From Euonymus europaeus (taxonomy: Eukaryota > Streptophyta > Magnoliopsida > Celastrales > Celastraceae), in the NCBI GenBank assembly GCA_963580455.1, contig OY756960.1, forward strand, positions 5,766,001 to 5,830,000: a DNA stretch of 64,000 bases, in the 5' to 3' direction. Both the position numbers and the translations under genes were made by a program. Every line of letters starts with the position of its first letter. Position 1 is the first letter of the stretch. Shown piece by piece: positions 10,025 through 21,946 of this stretch. Below the pieces are notes generated by a model. That model was not told the origin of the DNA. It ran no database searches and saw only the letters and a list, made by a program, of their open reading frames with translations.

Positions 10025-10843
10025 AATTCCTGCAAAATGAAATAATATTATCCCATTAGCATAGCAGGAAATAATATTTTTTATTTATTTTTTATTTTGT
10101 ATTTTTTTATTTTTGCCCGCCTAGGCGTTTTGGGGTCCCGCCTGGGCGACCCCACGCCTAAGCAAGAATGGACCTGGGTCTGGGCGACCCCACGACTAGG
10201 CGGGAATGGACCGGCGCCTAGGCGCGGTCCATCTTCCCCACGCGTGGCTGCCATGGCAGCCACCTCCTTCATTGTTGCTACCATGCTTTCTGTTAGATTC
10301 CATACCCACAGAAATTCCAGCAGTGATTTATCAACAAATCAACAGTAAACAAGCTATGGCAAGCCCTAGATCACTAACACCCAAGAATTTTCACCCCCAA
10401 TTCCATTTACTTCTTTCCCTCTCTTTGTTCAAACTCAAAATAGATCCAAAACCCCAATAAATCGCAAAAACAAAGAAGAGAAAGAAAAGTGACTAACCTC
10501 GAGTGCTTAGATGTCCGCTTAGGCGAAGGTTTTGGTGCGGGCGACTAAAATGAGGAGGTGGGCGTGTGTGTATGTGACAAAGAGTGGTTGTGAGGGTTTT
10601 AAATTTGTTCTACCCGCCTAGGCGTGTAGTACTGACACCTAGGCTTTTTTTTTAGGCGCGGATAACTAGCGCCTAGGCGTGTATAAAAGACACCCGGAAC
10701 AGCGTGCTCCTCTGTATCAGGTATCCAATTCCACAAACTTCCACATACAACCCAGAAAATTCCAGAAAATTGAGAAACACATTAATACCTTCTAAAGAGA
10801 TGAAACAATGAAGCACACAAGGATACAGAAAGAATATCACATC
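10025..10843 (-). other. Spacer upstream of the Athila third ORF, rich in GCCTAGGC palindromes
   Basis: Perfect GCCTAGGC palindromes occur at 10119, 10216, 10616 and 10671, with further one-off variants (CACCTAGGCT, GACTAGGCG). The copy at 10671 is followed by GTGTATAAAA, echoing the LTR copy at 7571 (GTGTATAAAT). No gene is seen. Confidence 0.6.
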
Positions 10844-12083
10844 TAGGGATGGCATCGGATCGGATTTGGATCGGATTTCTCAAAATCCATATCCGATCCT
10901 AAATGAAAATTATGTATCCATATCCATATCCATATACTACGGATAAAAAAAATATAAATTCATATCCTATCCATCGGATTTCAGATTTTCTCTATAGATT
11001 TCGGATTTATCCATTCGACACTATTTTGCTAATCTCTGACAACAAATAAAATTTCATGATTCATGAATCTAATCAAAGTTTAAAGTAAAAATACTATCAA
11101 AAATCATCCAGCAACATAGAAAATTCTCTAGAATCAAAGTCTAAACTCTTAATTATATAAAATATTACAAATCAAAATGTTTGCATCAGCTGAGAAATTC
11201 AAAATGAATATCATCTTCAATCATTTGTCACATGTAATCTCGGATCCTACAATTATCAAAAACAACAGGGTTACGATTTATGGTGTTTGATTAGTGTTGT
11301 GAGTGTTTTAGTTAAAATTTCCAGTATTACAGATTATAATTTGTGGTGTTAGATCAAGGTTTACACTTTACAGTGCTAGGGTTGGGGTTTGTGATGTCTT
11401 ATTAGGATTTTCAGTGTTAGAATTAAAGTTTACAATATTATGGATTATAATTTGTGGTGTTAGGTTAGAGTTAGGGACTTACGGTTTGTGGTGTTATAAG
11501 TTAGAGTTTACGGTGTTGAGGGGTTAGGGTTTGCAGTGTTAGCATGTTACATTAAGGTTTACAAATTACAATTACGACTAGATTTGTATTACAAATTTTA
11601 TTAATTAGAGTTTTACAAATATTAGAGTTTTACAAATATTAAAGTTTTTCAAATATTATTAAATTGAATAATTGAATTAGTAGTATGAGAACATATCACA
11701 TTACATAGTGTTATTAAAAATTACAATTAATTCATATTAAAAAAAACATATATTGACAATTATAATATATATAAATATATTAATGATATTAATTTTCAAT
11801 TACATAATTGCATATGAACTATATATATATATATATATATCTGTGTGTCGGGTAGAATCGGATCGGATATAATCGAATCAGATCGGATATCCGCACGTTC
11901 GGGTCGGATCGGATACGGATTTCGGATTGGATATGCCTGAATCCATATCCAATACATATTCATTCAAAAAATTCGGATTTTATCCATATCCATATCCATT
12001 ATCCAGTCAACGGATTTTTCTACTGTTTGACAGGATCGGATGGGATCGGAAATCCATGGATACGGACACATTTGCCATCTCTA
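10844..12083. mobile_element. Non-autonomous hAT-type element inside the Athila element
   Basis: The ends TAGGGATGGCA and TTTGCCATCTCTA are inverted repeats, flanked by a perfect 8-bp duplication ATCACATC (10836-10843 and 12084-12091), the hAT signature. The terminal 150-250 bp are built of GGATCGGAT and CATATCCATATCC repeats in opposite orientation, so the ends can pair extensively. The middle (11270-11580) repeats GGTTTGTGGTGTTAG-like words. No transposase is encoded. A (TA)n tract lies at about 11820-11840. Confidence 0.85.
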
Positions 12084-12299
12084 ATCACATCTCGGGTTGC
12101 CTCCCAAGCAGCGCTAAGTTTAGGGTCTTCTGCCAGACGTTGCTGCACCTACAAAATAAAAGAGGTCGCATCAAAACTTAACAATTTTAAAACACTACCA
12201 CCCCTCACTTTAAGAACATGCATAGTCCTCAATGCATCAAAACTAGGGATGGGCATAAAGTTAAACACCAATAACAAGGACACGAGACAACCTGGAAAA

Positions 12300-13556
12300 T
12301 CAGTGTGATGGAGATTCTTCAAGGCGAAGCTTATTTTTCTCCATATCAAAGGTGGTCTCAAAATATGGTTTTAGACGGTGACCATTAACCTGTTGCTCAA
12401 AACCAGTACGGGGATCTTTAATACACACAGAGCCATGGGGATGAACGTTTAGGACCTCATAAGGCCCACTCCATCTCGAACAAAGCTTTCCCAGAAACAA
12501 TCGAAGACGAGCAGTAAATAGCAAGACCTTCTGGCCAGGTTCGAAGACTTTCCTAGATATATGCCGATCATGAAATATCTTGGTTTTCTCTTTGTAAATT
12601 CTAGCATTCTCATAGGATTCAGTCTGGAGTTCATTGAGCTCATTGAGTTGGAGCTTCCGCAATTCATCGGCTCCATGAAGGTCAAAATTAAGAGCCTTAA
12701 TGGCCCAATATGCTCTATGTTGCAATTCCACCGAAAGATGACACGGTTTGTCATAGACCAACCGGTAAGGAGACATACCGATGGGAGTCTTGAAGGCTGT
12801 CTGATAGGCCCAAAGCGCATCATTGAGTTTAATGCTCCAATCTTTCCTATTGGAAGAGACAGTCTTTTCAAGAATATGTTTGAGCTCTCGATTCGAAATC
12901 TCTACTTGGCCACTTGTTTGAGGGTGGTAAGGGGTAGCAACCTTGTGAGTGACCCCACACTTTTTCATTAGCTTCTCGAAAGGCTTATTGCAAAAATGGG
13001 ATCCACCATCACTGATAATAACCCTCGGTGTGCCAAACCTTGCAAAGATCATATCCTTCAGAAAATTCAGAACTATTTTATGATCATTGGTTCGACAAGG
13101 GATTGCTTCCACCCATTTACTCACATAGTCAACCGCCACTAGAATATAGAGGTGGCCATAAGAAGGAGGGAAAGGCCCCATGAAATCAATACCCCAAACA
13201 TCAAACAGTTCCACAACCAATATATTTTGCAGAGGCATCTGATCTCTAGAAGAAATATTACTTGTGCGTTGGCAGCGATCACAAGTGGCGCAATAAGCAT
13301 GAGCATCTTTAAATAGGGTTGGCCAAAAGAACCCACACTGAAGGACCTTTGTTGCTGTCTTCTTTCCTCCAAAATGCCCTCCACACACATGAGCATGACA
13401 AAAATGCAAAACACTCTCCATTTCAGGTTCCGACACACATCGTCGAATAATCTGATCAGGGCAAGACTTGAAAAGATATGGTTCATCCCAAAAATAATAT
13501 TTGAGGGTGGAGAAGAACTTATCTGTAGCTTGTTTGGTCATGCCATAAGGTAGTAG
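12300..13556 (-). CDS. Athila integrase (3' part of pol, separated by the Ogre insertion)
   Basis: The frame enters at the Ogre junction (13556) with [19 protein letters not shown] and ends at a stop at 12300. In order: the HHCC zinc domain (HVCGGH...CATCDRCQR), the DDE core with [19 protein letters not shown] and [17 protein letters not shown], and a C-terminal region ending GHRLKPYFE. The three acidic residues appear intact and there is no internal stop. The enzyme would insert element cDNA in the nucleus. The missing N-terminal context (RNase H and linker) is at 32067-32530, on the other side of the Ogre element; removing the insert and one copy of ACGTG restores the frame across the junction. 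Confidence 0.88.
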   Translation of the reverse strand, partial: LLPYGMTKQATDKFFSTLKYYFWDEPYLFKSCPDQIIRRCVSEPEMESVLHFCHAHVCGGHFGGKKTATKVLQCGFFWPTLFKDAHAYCATCDRCQRTSNISSRDQMPLQNILVVELFDVWGIDFMGPFPPSYGHLYILVAVDYVSKWVEAIPCRTNDHKIVLNFLKDMIFARFGTPRVIISDGGSHFCNKPFEKLMKKCGVTHKVATPYHPQTSGQVEISNRELKHILEKTVSSNRKDWSIKLNDALWAYQTAFKTPIGMSPYRLVYDKPCHLSVELQHRAYWAIKALNFDLHGADELRKLQLNELNELQTESYENARIYKEKTKIFHDRHISRKVFEPGQKVLLFTARLRLFLGKLCSRWSGPYEVLNVHPHGSVCIKDPRTGFEQQVNGHRLKPYFETTFDMEKNKLRLEESPSH

Positions 13557-13561
13557 ACGTG

Positions 13562-16500
13562 TGTCGCAACCGGTTTTGTGAAAAATATTTTTTAATAAAA
13601 TATAAGAAGTTGCCACCAATTGAATAGGTGCAATTGGTCACCATGAAAAATATACTTTTTTGTCTACGAAAAATCCAGAAAAAGGGTAAGTGAGTTTGTT
13701 GCGTATGGGGAAGGTGTGAGGCACCCCACAACGCCTGTTTTAAAAAACAGTTGCCAACTTAATTTTTATTATCCCATTAAATGACTTTTACCGAAAATAT
13801 TAATTGTTGCACACGTAAAATGTGATAATTATATATAAGATAAAAATAATATTTAGAGGAATATAGGATAAAATAAAAGTAGACATATGGATATATCAAA
13901 ATAGAATAAATAAACTTATAAAATGTATATAAATTATATATTCGAATATAATAAAATAATTTTATAATATATATAAATACTATATATGTAAGGTGCAATG
14001 ATTTTATAAATTATATGATAAATTATATAAAAATAATATTTAAATAAAGATAATAACTATATAGGAAAAATAATTTAAGTAGATACATGGCTATACTAAA
14101 ATAGAATAAAATGAATCCATAAAATGTATATATATATATATATATATATTTATATAAATAAAATAATTTTATAATATATATAAAAACTATATTAAAAGTC
14201 TTAGTATTGAGGTTCATAGGGTTTTTTCAATCCAATGGTCAAATTTCTCAAGAAACGCTCTCACCTCAAGAATCTACCCAAGGGTGCATCCAATGCATTC
14301 CCCAAATAGATTCCATAGTAGGCAAAGACTTTTAGTATAATTTTTATATAATACATAAGTTTGAAATAAAGTAAAATATAATATAAAATTGTAAATAACA
14401 TAAAGTAAAATAAGGATAAGGATAAGAGTAGAAATAAAGTCAAAATGTAAATATAATATAGAAATTAAAATAACATAAATATTATATAAATACGTAATAA
14501 TGATATAAGGCAAATAATATAATACTAATAATAATAACGAGATACAAAATAATAATAAGAACAATACGAAAATAGAGTGACAAAATACATACATATATAT
14601 TTATAAGATGAAAATAAAATGAGAATGAAAATATAAAACACAATAAGATATAAAAATAACGAAAATAAATAAAGAAGAAAGAAAAAGTAAAATAAAATAA
14701 ATAGTAATGTATAGAATAATAACAATTATTATTATAATAAAAATAACGGAAATAAAATAAAAAAATAAAAACAGAAAAGAAAAATAAATAAAAGATATAA
14801 ATGAAATAGAAAAATAAAGTGAAATAGATATAATAAAGTGAAATAAAAATAGGAATAAGTAATGTAATAAAATGAAAATAAATAGAATAACAAAGGTAAA
14901 AATAAAATTAAACAAAAAATGTTGGGGAACCGAATTTCTTTTATGTGGACTATACGATATTAGATTATCGCAAACCCACCAATCAAACATATTAAAATAT
15001 TAAATCACATAATTAACACTTAAACCAAACAACATCAAACCAATCACATAATTCATATATAAGCACAATTCAAGAAATGATATATTAGCATGTTGAAAGG
15101 AAAAAAAAAATGATGAATGAAATGGGATTTCGGTTCCCCTCTTTTTATTAGCAATCAAATATTTCAATCATATTATTGAATTAACATGATTGAAAAATTA
15201 TAATTAATTGCTTTAATGCCATGAACATATAAAAGTGTCACATAGGATCTTATTTGCAAATTTTTTAATCGACATATTCATGAATCCCAAAACCCAAACG
15301 TTTCATATAATCCAGTCCTATAGCCCAAGCAAATATTCAAATGAATGCTCCTGTTCAAACCTTAATTCTCTACCTAAGGCCCAAAACTTACCAACAGCGA
15401 TCTAGCATGTTCAATTAACCAACAATCAGGCAAGTCCAACCAAGATAGCAAGCTAAAGCTCCAAATTCAAGCACCTAATATATTATCTAGTAAGCAGACA
15501 AGTTTTCAAGTAACAAATTCAAATTCAAATTGAAGGCATGCCATGTCAAACAAACAGATCATACATGGAGTTCTCCATATGTATCAAAAATTTTCCAATG
15601 ATCCAGCAGTAAACATGTATATCTGTAATCCTCAAACATCCAGAACATAAGCAATTCAATGAATCAAGCAACATCAAGACTTCCTCATATTAACCCACAT
15701 ATATCCAGAGTATTCTCAACAAACCAGTAATAGAACATGCACGTATGTGAACATGAAGACATAGCAAAGAACATGAACAAATCAATGAATAGAAGATACT
15801 CAGTTTCAATCGTCCATATAGTTTAAACATACTGTCAATAATCCAAACCACAATTGAAAAAATAGCAAAACACCAACAATCCAGCGCAACTGTAGATCAC
15901 AAAATCAAGGACATACATCACTGTTATTAACCAGAAGCATTATGAGAGATCATAGGTGTTGTTCCTTTGGTTTTCAGGCCATCCAAACCTCACTCAAAAA
16001 ATAACAAAAACAAATTAAAGGATCCAAGAATCTTACCCTTTAATCGCCAGAAGGAATAATTTTGACAGACTACGTTCACTCCTCACAGAGAACTCAAACC
16101 CCAAAGATTCAAGGAAACAAACCGATCCTATATACCAGAATTTTCACCCATAAAATTTGGTCCAGAGAAGAAGAATGAACCCCAGAAAATTCAAAAAAAG
16201 AAAAAAAGAAGAGAAGGAGCACCCCGAAAATCCAAGAATTCCAAGAAAAGCGATTCCCAAAAGAAGAAGAACCAACCCCAGAAAATTCGAAAAGAAGACG
16301 AAGAAGAAGCCCAGAAAACTAGAGAAGAAGAAACTGAAACAGAGAAAATCCGAAACCGAAACCAGAGAAAAATCCCCCAAAGTTCAGAAAAATTCGATTC
16401 CTCTCTCCAAATTCCTCTCCCAATTTTCGGTCCCCATTTTCCTCGACCCTGCCTCCTTTTATAATACCAAATCACCAATCCCTTCTACCCAAGGAATCCC

Positions 16501-17246
16501 TAAAATCATGTAACACTTCTTCAATTTCCCTTGATTTCTTTCCTTCCTCATCTTCCGGAATCTCTCCTAATCCCTCTGGAATTTCTTTTCTTCCCAAAAT
16601 CATGCCTAAAATCGATCCGGAAATCCCACTCTTAAAGCCCTAGAATCTCTTGTTTCTAAAACCAAATGTGAATCCTACGATCTAAGACCCCGAATCAACT
16701 CTAGTGTGAAACGCCCCCTCTTTCTTTCCCTTTTTCAGCGATACGATCTCTCCCCTTCCTTTTTGGTCGCTCTCTCTCCGAACGGCGTCAACGCTCCCCT
16801 GCGTCTCCTTCATCCTCCGCTCTTTCCTTTACGTATTAGGGATATATGATATATGGGTTGGGCTGTCCATTCAACTTGGGGGTAGCGTGTGGGCTTGAAT
16901 GGGCTGACTCCTTTTATTGGGCTGATGCGTTGGGTTTCATTATACAATTGGGCCGACTGCATAGTTAATTATTTTAAGGCTTTGATAATTGGGTCTAATT
17001 TTTGGGTTTATTTCATACTAATTTGTTTTCTTATTGGGTCAGTTATTTGGGCTTGACTGATTTATTGGACCAGCTATTTTTTAAAAGAAATGTGTCAAAC
17101 AACCCTAACCATTTGGACTAAAACTCTCTATATTTGGGCTTAAAATAATAATAACCTTTTTTTTTGAACTTTAATTTAAATTGGGCCTAAACTTAAGTTT
17201 GTTCAAAATTATATCTATATTTTTAAACCAAAAATGGGGTACAACA
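13562..17246 (-). repeat. 3' LTR of the Ogre-type element (3685 bp)
   Basis: TG...CA ends, with about 2-4 percent mismatches to the other LTR in the stretches I compared. It is about 310 bp longer because of an AT-rich segment at about 14385-14700 that the 5' LTR lacks. Purine-rich Arg/Lys-like open frames near 16157-16513 and low-complexity AT-rich frames at 13777-14990 are composition artefacts. Confidence 0.92.
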
Positions 17247-17260
17247 GCTGCCCCCTTTAC
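17247..17260 (-). other. Polypurine tract of the Ogre-type element
   Basis: On the minus strand GTAAAGGGGGCAGC directly abuts the TGTTGTACC start of the 3' LTR, the expected plus-strand primer position. Confidence 0.75.
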
Positions 17261-17399
17261 GGGACTTTACGTAGTAAATGACACGTAAAGGTATTGTATC
17301 CCAATTTTGTCAGTATAAATTTAAGAGTACGTGACACCATTCAAAATACGAGTCTTCTTTTCATTTAACCCGTTTGTATAAGATTTGATCCACGAAATA

Positions 17400-17735
17400 T
17401 TTTAATCAACAGGCTAACTCTTAGTCTGAAGGCCAATTTAATCCACAACTTTGATCCAAAGGCCGACTCTTAATCGGAAGGCTATTTTAATCCAAATGCC
17501 AACTCTTAATCGGAAGGCTATTAATTTAAAGGCCAACTCTTAATCGGAAGGCTATTAACTTAAAGGCCAACTCTTAATCAGAAGGCCAATTTTAATCCAA
17601 ATGCCAACTCTTAATCGGAAGGCTATTAATTCAAAGGCCAACTCTTAATCGGAAGGCTATTTTAATCCAAATGCCAACTCTTAATCGGAAGGCTATTTTA
17701 ATCCAAAGGCCAACTCTTAATCGGAAGGCTATTAC
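17400..17735 (-). repeat. Tandem repeat in the 3' UTR of the Ogre-type element
   Basis: About nine to ten copies of a unit of about 33-36 bp, GGCCAACTCTTAATCGGAAG plus GCTATT and a variable TTAATCCAAAT or TTAATTTAAA link. It lies between the integrase stop (18289) and the LTR. Arrays in this position are a known property of Ogre/Tat elements and have been proposed as seeds of satellite DNA. Confidence 0.88.
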
Positions 17736-18288
17736 TTCTCATAACAAATATCAATGATGAATAGTACTTTAACCCGAAAAATAGGTAGCCTGACATTTAT
17801 TCTCAAAAATTTTAAAAATCCTTTACTATGAAAAAACATGCTACTTTGGGGTCGAAATCATGAAATTGGGTCTGTGAAAATCTCAACACAATTGATGCAT
17901 ATGTATAAAAATATAAAGTTCACTGTCATCCTATACACTTATGCGATCGCCAGTCATGTTTACTGTATCCGCTCCAATCTTTGTCCAATGTACTATTTTT
18001 GATTATTTACGTATATGTTTCATTATATTCTGTTTGAATAAGCTTAGTAATGCGGTCATGCATGAGAAAGATGAGTAATTGAGATAAGAGGTAAATAATG
18101 AATTCCCATATGAGATATTTCGGAAATTTTATTAAGCGAATGCTCGAGTGCTGATTAGCATAACAATACAAGAAGGAATAATTTGAAGAGGACGGAAAGA
18201 ATATCTTAGTCTTGAAAACGAGATAGCTTATGGTCTGCGCTAAAAACTGCCCCAGTTTTTTGCGCATCATATTACCGTTTTTCTTTCA
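17736..18288 (-). other. Remaining 3' UTR of the Ogre-type element
   Basis: This is sequence of ordinary composition between the integrase stop and the tandem array. The only open frame (18007-18270, minus) has no recognisable motif and is probably chance. Confidence 0.5.
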
Positions 18289-19677
18289 TTATGCATAATA
18301 TCTTTTAACAGCATCTGCATTCACTGGGTGAAGCAAGTCGTCACCGTCCATTGTGGTTAATCGCAATGCTCCACCAGAGAAGGCCTTTTTTACAACATAA
18401 GGTCCTTCATAGCTCGGGGTCCAATTTCCTCGATGATCTTTGTGAGGTGGTAATATCATTTTTAACACCAAATCTCATTCTTCAAAACTACGAGGGTGAA
18501 CCCTCTTATTATGTTCTCTCATCATGCGTCTTTGGTATAACTGCCCTTTACAGATAGCTCGCAAACGCCGTTCTTCAATCAAATTCAGCTGCTCATACCT
18601 CGTTTGTATCCATTCTGCTTCTTCCAATTCGGCTTCCAAACAAACTCGAAGTGAAGGAATTTCTACATCGACGGGTAGAACCACTTCTGTACCATAAACC
18701 AATGAGAATGGAGTTTCACAAGTGGATGTGCGTACTGACGTTCGATATCCGTACAAGGCGAAAGGGAGTTTCTCGTGCCAATCCTTGTAGTTAACCGTCA
18801 TCTTTCCGATAATTTTCTTAATATTTTTGTTGGCTGCTTCTACTGCTCCATTCATTTTTGGACGATACGGTTTTGAATTATGATGTCCGATTTTGAATTG
18901 CTCACAAAAATCTTTCACCATTTTGCTGTTAAAGTTCGTCCCATTATCAATAATTATTCTTTCGGGAACTCCATATCGGCACACAATTTCCTTCCTCAAA
19001 AATCTGACCACCACGCTGCTAGTCACATTGGTATATGAAGAAGCTTCTACCCATTTCGTAAAGTAATCAATAGCCACCAAAATAAACCGATGCCCATTGG
19101 AAGCTTTTGGTTCAATTGGTCCAATAACATCTATTCCCCACATTGAGAAAGGCCATGGCGAGGTCAAGACATGCAGTGGGTTGACCGGGACATGCGTCCT
19201 ATCTGCGTAGATCTGACACTTGTGGCACTTCATCGCATAACCGATACAATCTTTCTTCATCGTCAACCAGTAATATCCAGCTCTAATTATCTTTTTTGTC
19301 ATTGCATATCCGCTGGAATGAGTCCCACACAACCCTTCATGGATCTCTACCATAATCTGTTTTGCTTCTAACTCATCAACACAACGTAGTAAAACCATCC
19401 TATGATTCCTCTTATATAACACATTTCCATTCAAGAAGAACGCCCCTGATAGTCTTCTTAGAGTACGTTTGTCATTCTCTGATGCTCCTTCAGGGTACAA
19501 CTTTTCTTTGAGGTACACCTGGATATCGTAATACCATGGTTTGCCATCGGATTCCTTCTCTACATTTGAACAATAGCCTTGTACCTCTCGTTTCTCAATC
19601 TTAATCACTGGGACCTCCCCTTTTGGGTCTACGTCAAACATGGAGGCTAAGGTAGCTAAAGCATCTGCAATCTGATT
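18289..19677 (-). pseudogene. Ogre-type integrase
   Basis: It follows the RNase H in the same frame after a TAA at 19678-19680. Features in order: NADALATLAS-like linker (here ADALATLASM), HHCC domain (H...H...CHKCQIYADRTH), DDE core with WGIDVIGPIEP, IDNGTNFNSKM and KPYRPKMNGAVEAANKNIKK, and a C-terminal stretch ending HPVNADAVKRYYA. A second nonsense codon, TGA at 18475-18477, separates the last 60 residues, just before DLVLK, where the family usually has Gly. Apart from these two stops the frame is intact over 460 codons. The enzyme would join cDNA to the chromosome. Confidence 0.88.
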
Positions 19678-21897
19678 TTATTCTCTTGGAATATGGTCAA
19701 ATTCAATCCATTCAAAAAACTTTGTTAATTTCTTGATGTGCTGATGATAAGGAATAAGCTTTCCGTCTTTTGTCTCCCACTCCTCACTCAACTGTTTAAC
19801 CACCAGCTGCGAGTCACCATAAACCTGTAACTTCTTTATGTTGGTATCTATAGTAGCTTGAATTCCCATTGCACACGCCTCGTATTCTGCCATATTGTTT
19901 GTACATGTGAAATATAACTTTGCAGTAAAAAGAGTAATGTCTCCTTCCGGTGATATCAATACTGCTCCAATCCCATATCCTACCGCATTCGAGGCTCCAT
20001 CAAAACACATTGTCCACTTATTTGGTTCAACTGGCTTTTCATCCTCTTCTGATATAGTCAATACTTCGACATCTGGAAAGCCATGATTCATTGGCCTGAA
20101 ATCATCAATTGCTCTGTCTGCTAAATAATCTGCTATGGCACTGCCCTTTACAGCTTTCTGAGTGACATTTTGGATATCATACTCTGATAGAAGCATCTGC
20201 CATTTTGCAATCCTTCCTGATAGTGATGGCTTTTCAAAAATATACTTTATTGGATCCATTCTAGAAATCAACCATGTGGTATGATATAACATGTATTGTC
20301 GAAGCCCGTGTGCTGCCCATGCTAGTGAACAACAAGTCTTTTCTAACATGGAATAATTCGATTCACAACTTGTGAATTTCTTACTGAGATAGTATATAGT
20401 GTGTTCTATTTTTCCCACCGAATCATGTTGTCCTAGTACACAACCCATTGAATTTTCTGAGACAGTTAAATATAGAATCAAAGGTCTTTCTGCCACCGGG
20501 GGTATCAATACAGGAGGATTCTGCAAATATTGTTTAATCTTCTTGAAAGCAAACTGGCAATCTTCATTCCATTCTTTCGGATTATTCTTGCACAATAGCT
20601 TGAAGATGGGTTCACATGTAGAGGTTAACTGAGAAATAAATCTAGCGATGTAGTTCAACCTTCCTAAAAACCCTCTAACTTCTTTTTCTGTACGGGGAGG
20701 CGACATTTCCAAGATCGCTTTCACCTTATCTGGATCCACTTCAATGCCTCTTCTACTCACGATGAACCCGAGCAACTTCCCCGAAGTTGCCCTAAAGGTG
20801 CATTTTGCTGGATTAAGTTTTAACTGATGCTTTCTCAAACGTTCAAACAACTTCTGCAGATTCTCCAAATGGTTTTCTCCTTCTTTTGATTTGGCTATCA
20901 TGCCATCCACATATACCTCAATTTCTCGATGCATCATGTCATGAAATAAAGTAACCATGGCTCGTTGATAAGTTGCCCTTGCATTCTTTAACCCGAATGG
21001 CATGACTTTGTAACAGAATGTTCCCCAAAGAGTGACAAATGTAGTCTTTTCACGATCCTCTTGCGCCATCTTTATCTGATTATAACCTGAGAACCCATCC
21101 ATGAATGAAAATGTTGAATGCTTGGCCGTATTATCTACCAAGACATCAATGTGTGGGAGAGGGAAATTGTCTTTTGGACTTGCTCGATTCAAATTTCAAT
21201 AATCAACACACATCTTTACCTTGCCATCTTTTTTGGGTACTGGTACAATATTAGCTATCCATTCTGGATAATGTGCTACCTCAAGAAAACCAGCATCAAA
21301 TTGCTTGTTTACCTCATCTCTTATCTTTAGCAGCATATCGGGTTTCAACCTCCTCAACTTTTGCTTTACTGGAGCACACCCCGGTATTAGTGGCAATTTA
21401 TGTTCCACAATATTTTCATCGAGTCCCGGCATATCTTGATATGACCATGAGAAAACATCTTGATATTCATGTAAGAGATCCATTAAGTATTTTCTATCAT
21501 TTCCTTGAAGAGCTTCTCCCATTCTAACCTCCTTTTTGTCTAACTCCGTGCCTAAATTGATTATTTCTGTAACTTCCTGATGTAACTGAACTATTTTTTC
21601 CTCCTGGTTGACTTGTCTTTCTATTTCGGGTGGAATGTCAACCTCTCCTTCACTCTCATCATCAGATTCAACATTGTTAATGAGTATGTCAAAATTCGGT
21701 TCGTTAATTTTGTCTTCTTTGCTATCATCGTTTTCAAGCCTGTTAATGGGATGAGATTGGTATTGGAATCGAAACATAAGGAATTTTAACCAATAAAAGA
21801 AATATGATATATGAAAGCTGAACTTTATTTCATGACTTAAACAATTTTGGAAAAGAAAACATGCGATAACCGCAATAACATAAGTCTTATTAAACAA
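19678..21897 (-). pseudogene. Ogre-type reverse transcriptase, RNase H and archaeal-type RNase H
   Basis: One frame carries an acidic linker (NFDILINNVESDDESEGEVD), RT (KMCVDY, then a TGA at 21193-21195 where the family has Arg, then [35 protein letters not shown]), the first RNase H (LYLTVSENSMGCVLG) and a second, archaeal-type RNase H (CFDGASNAVGYGIGAVL ... NMAEYEACAMG ... VYGDSQLV). Dual RNase H is diagnostic of the Tat lineage. The RT active-site box reads YVDGM instead of YVDDM (codon GGC at 20905-20907 on the minus strand), so a metal-binding Asp is lost. KNAR replaces the usual KNAG. This copy could move only with help from other copies. Confidence 0.9.
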
Positions 21898-21946
21898 AAA
21901 GAAACATGCTCTGGAAATGAAAGTTTTGTTTTAATTGCTTGAAGAT

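Noticed and set aside
10097..10460. Plus-strand frames beside the Athila third ORF
   Set aside because: Arise from the GC-rich GCCTAGGC spacer; no conserved motif.
13777..14990. Several AT-rich minus-strand frames rich in Tyr, Phe, Ile and Leu
   Set aside because: Low-complexity translation of the Ogre LTR; they resemble membrane proteins only through composition.
16157..16513. Lys/Arg-rich plus-strand frame (also at 30874-31157)
   Set aside because: Translation of a purine-rich tract present in both Ogre LTRs; reading-frame detail differs between copies.
17400..17735. CRISPR-like regular repeat in the Ogre 3' UTR
   Set aside because: Units are contiguous and degenerate without unique spacers, and the context is a plant retrotransposon.
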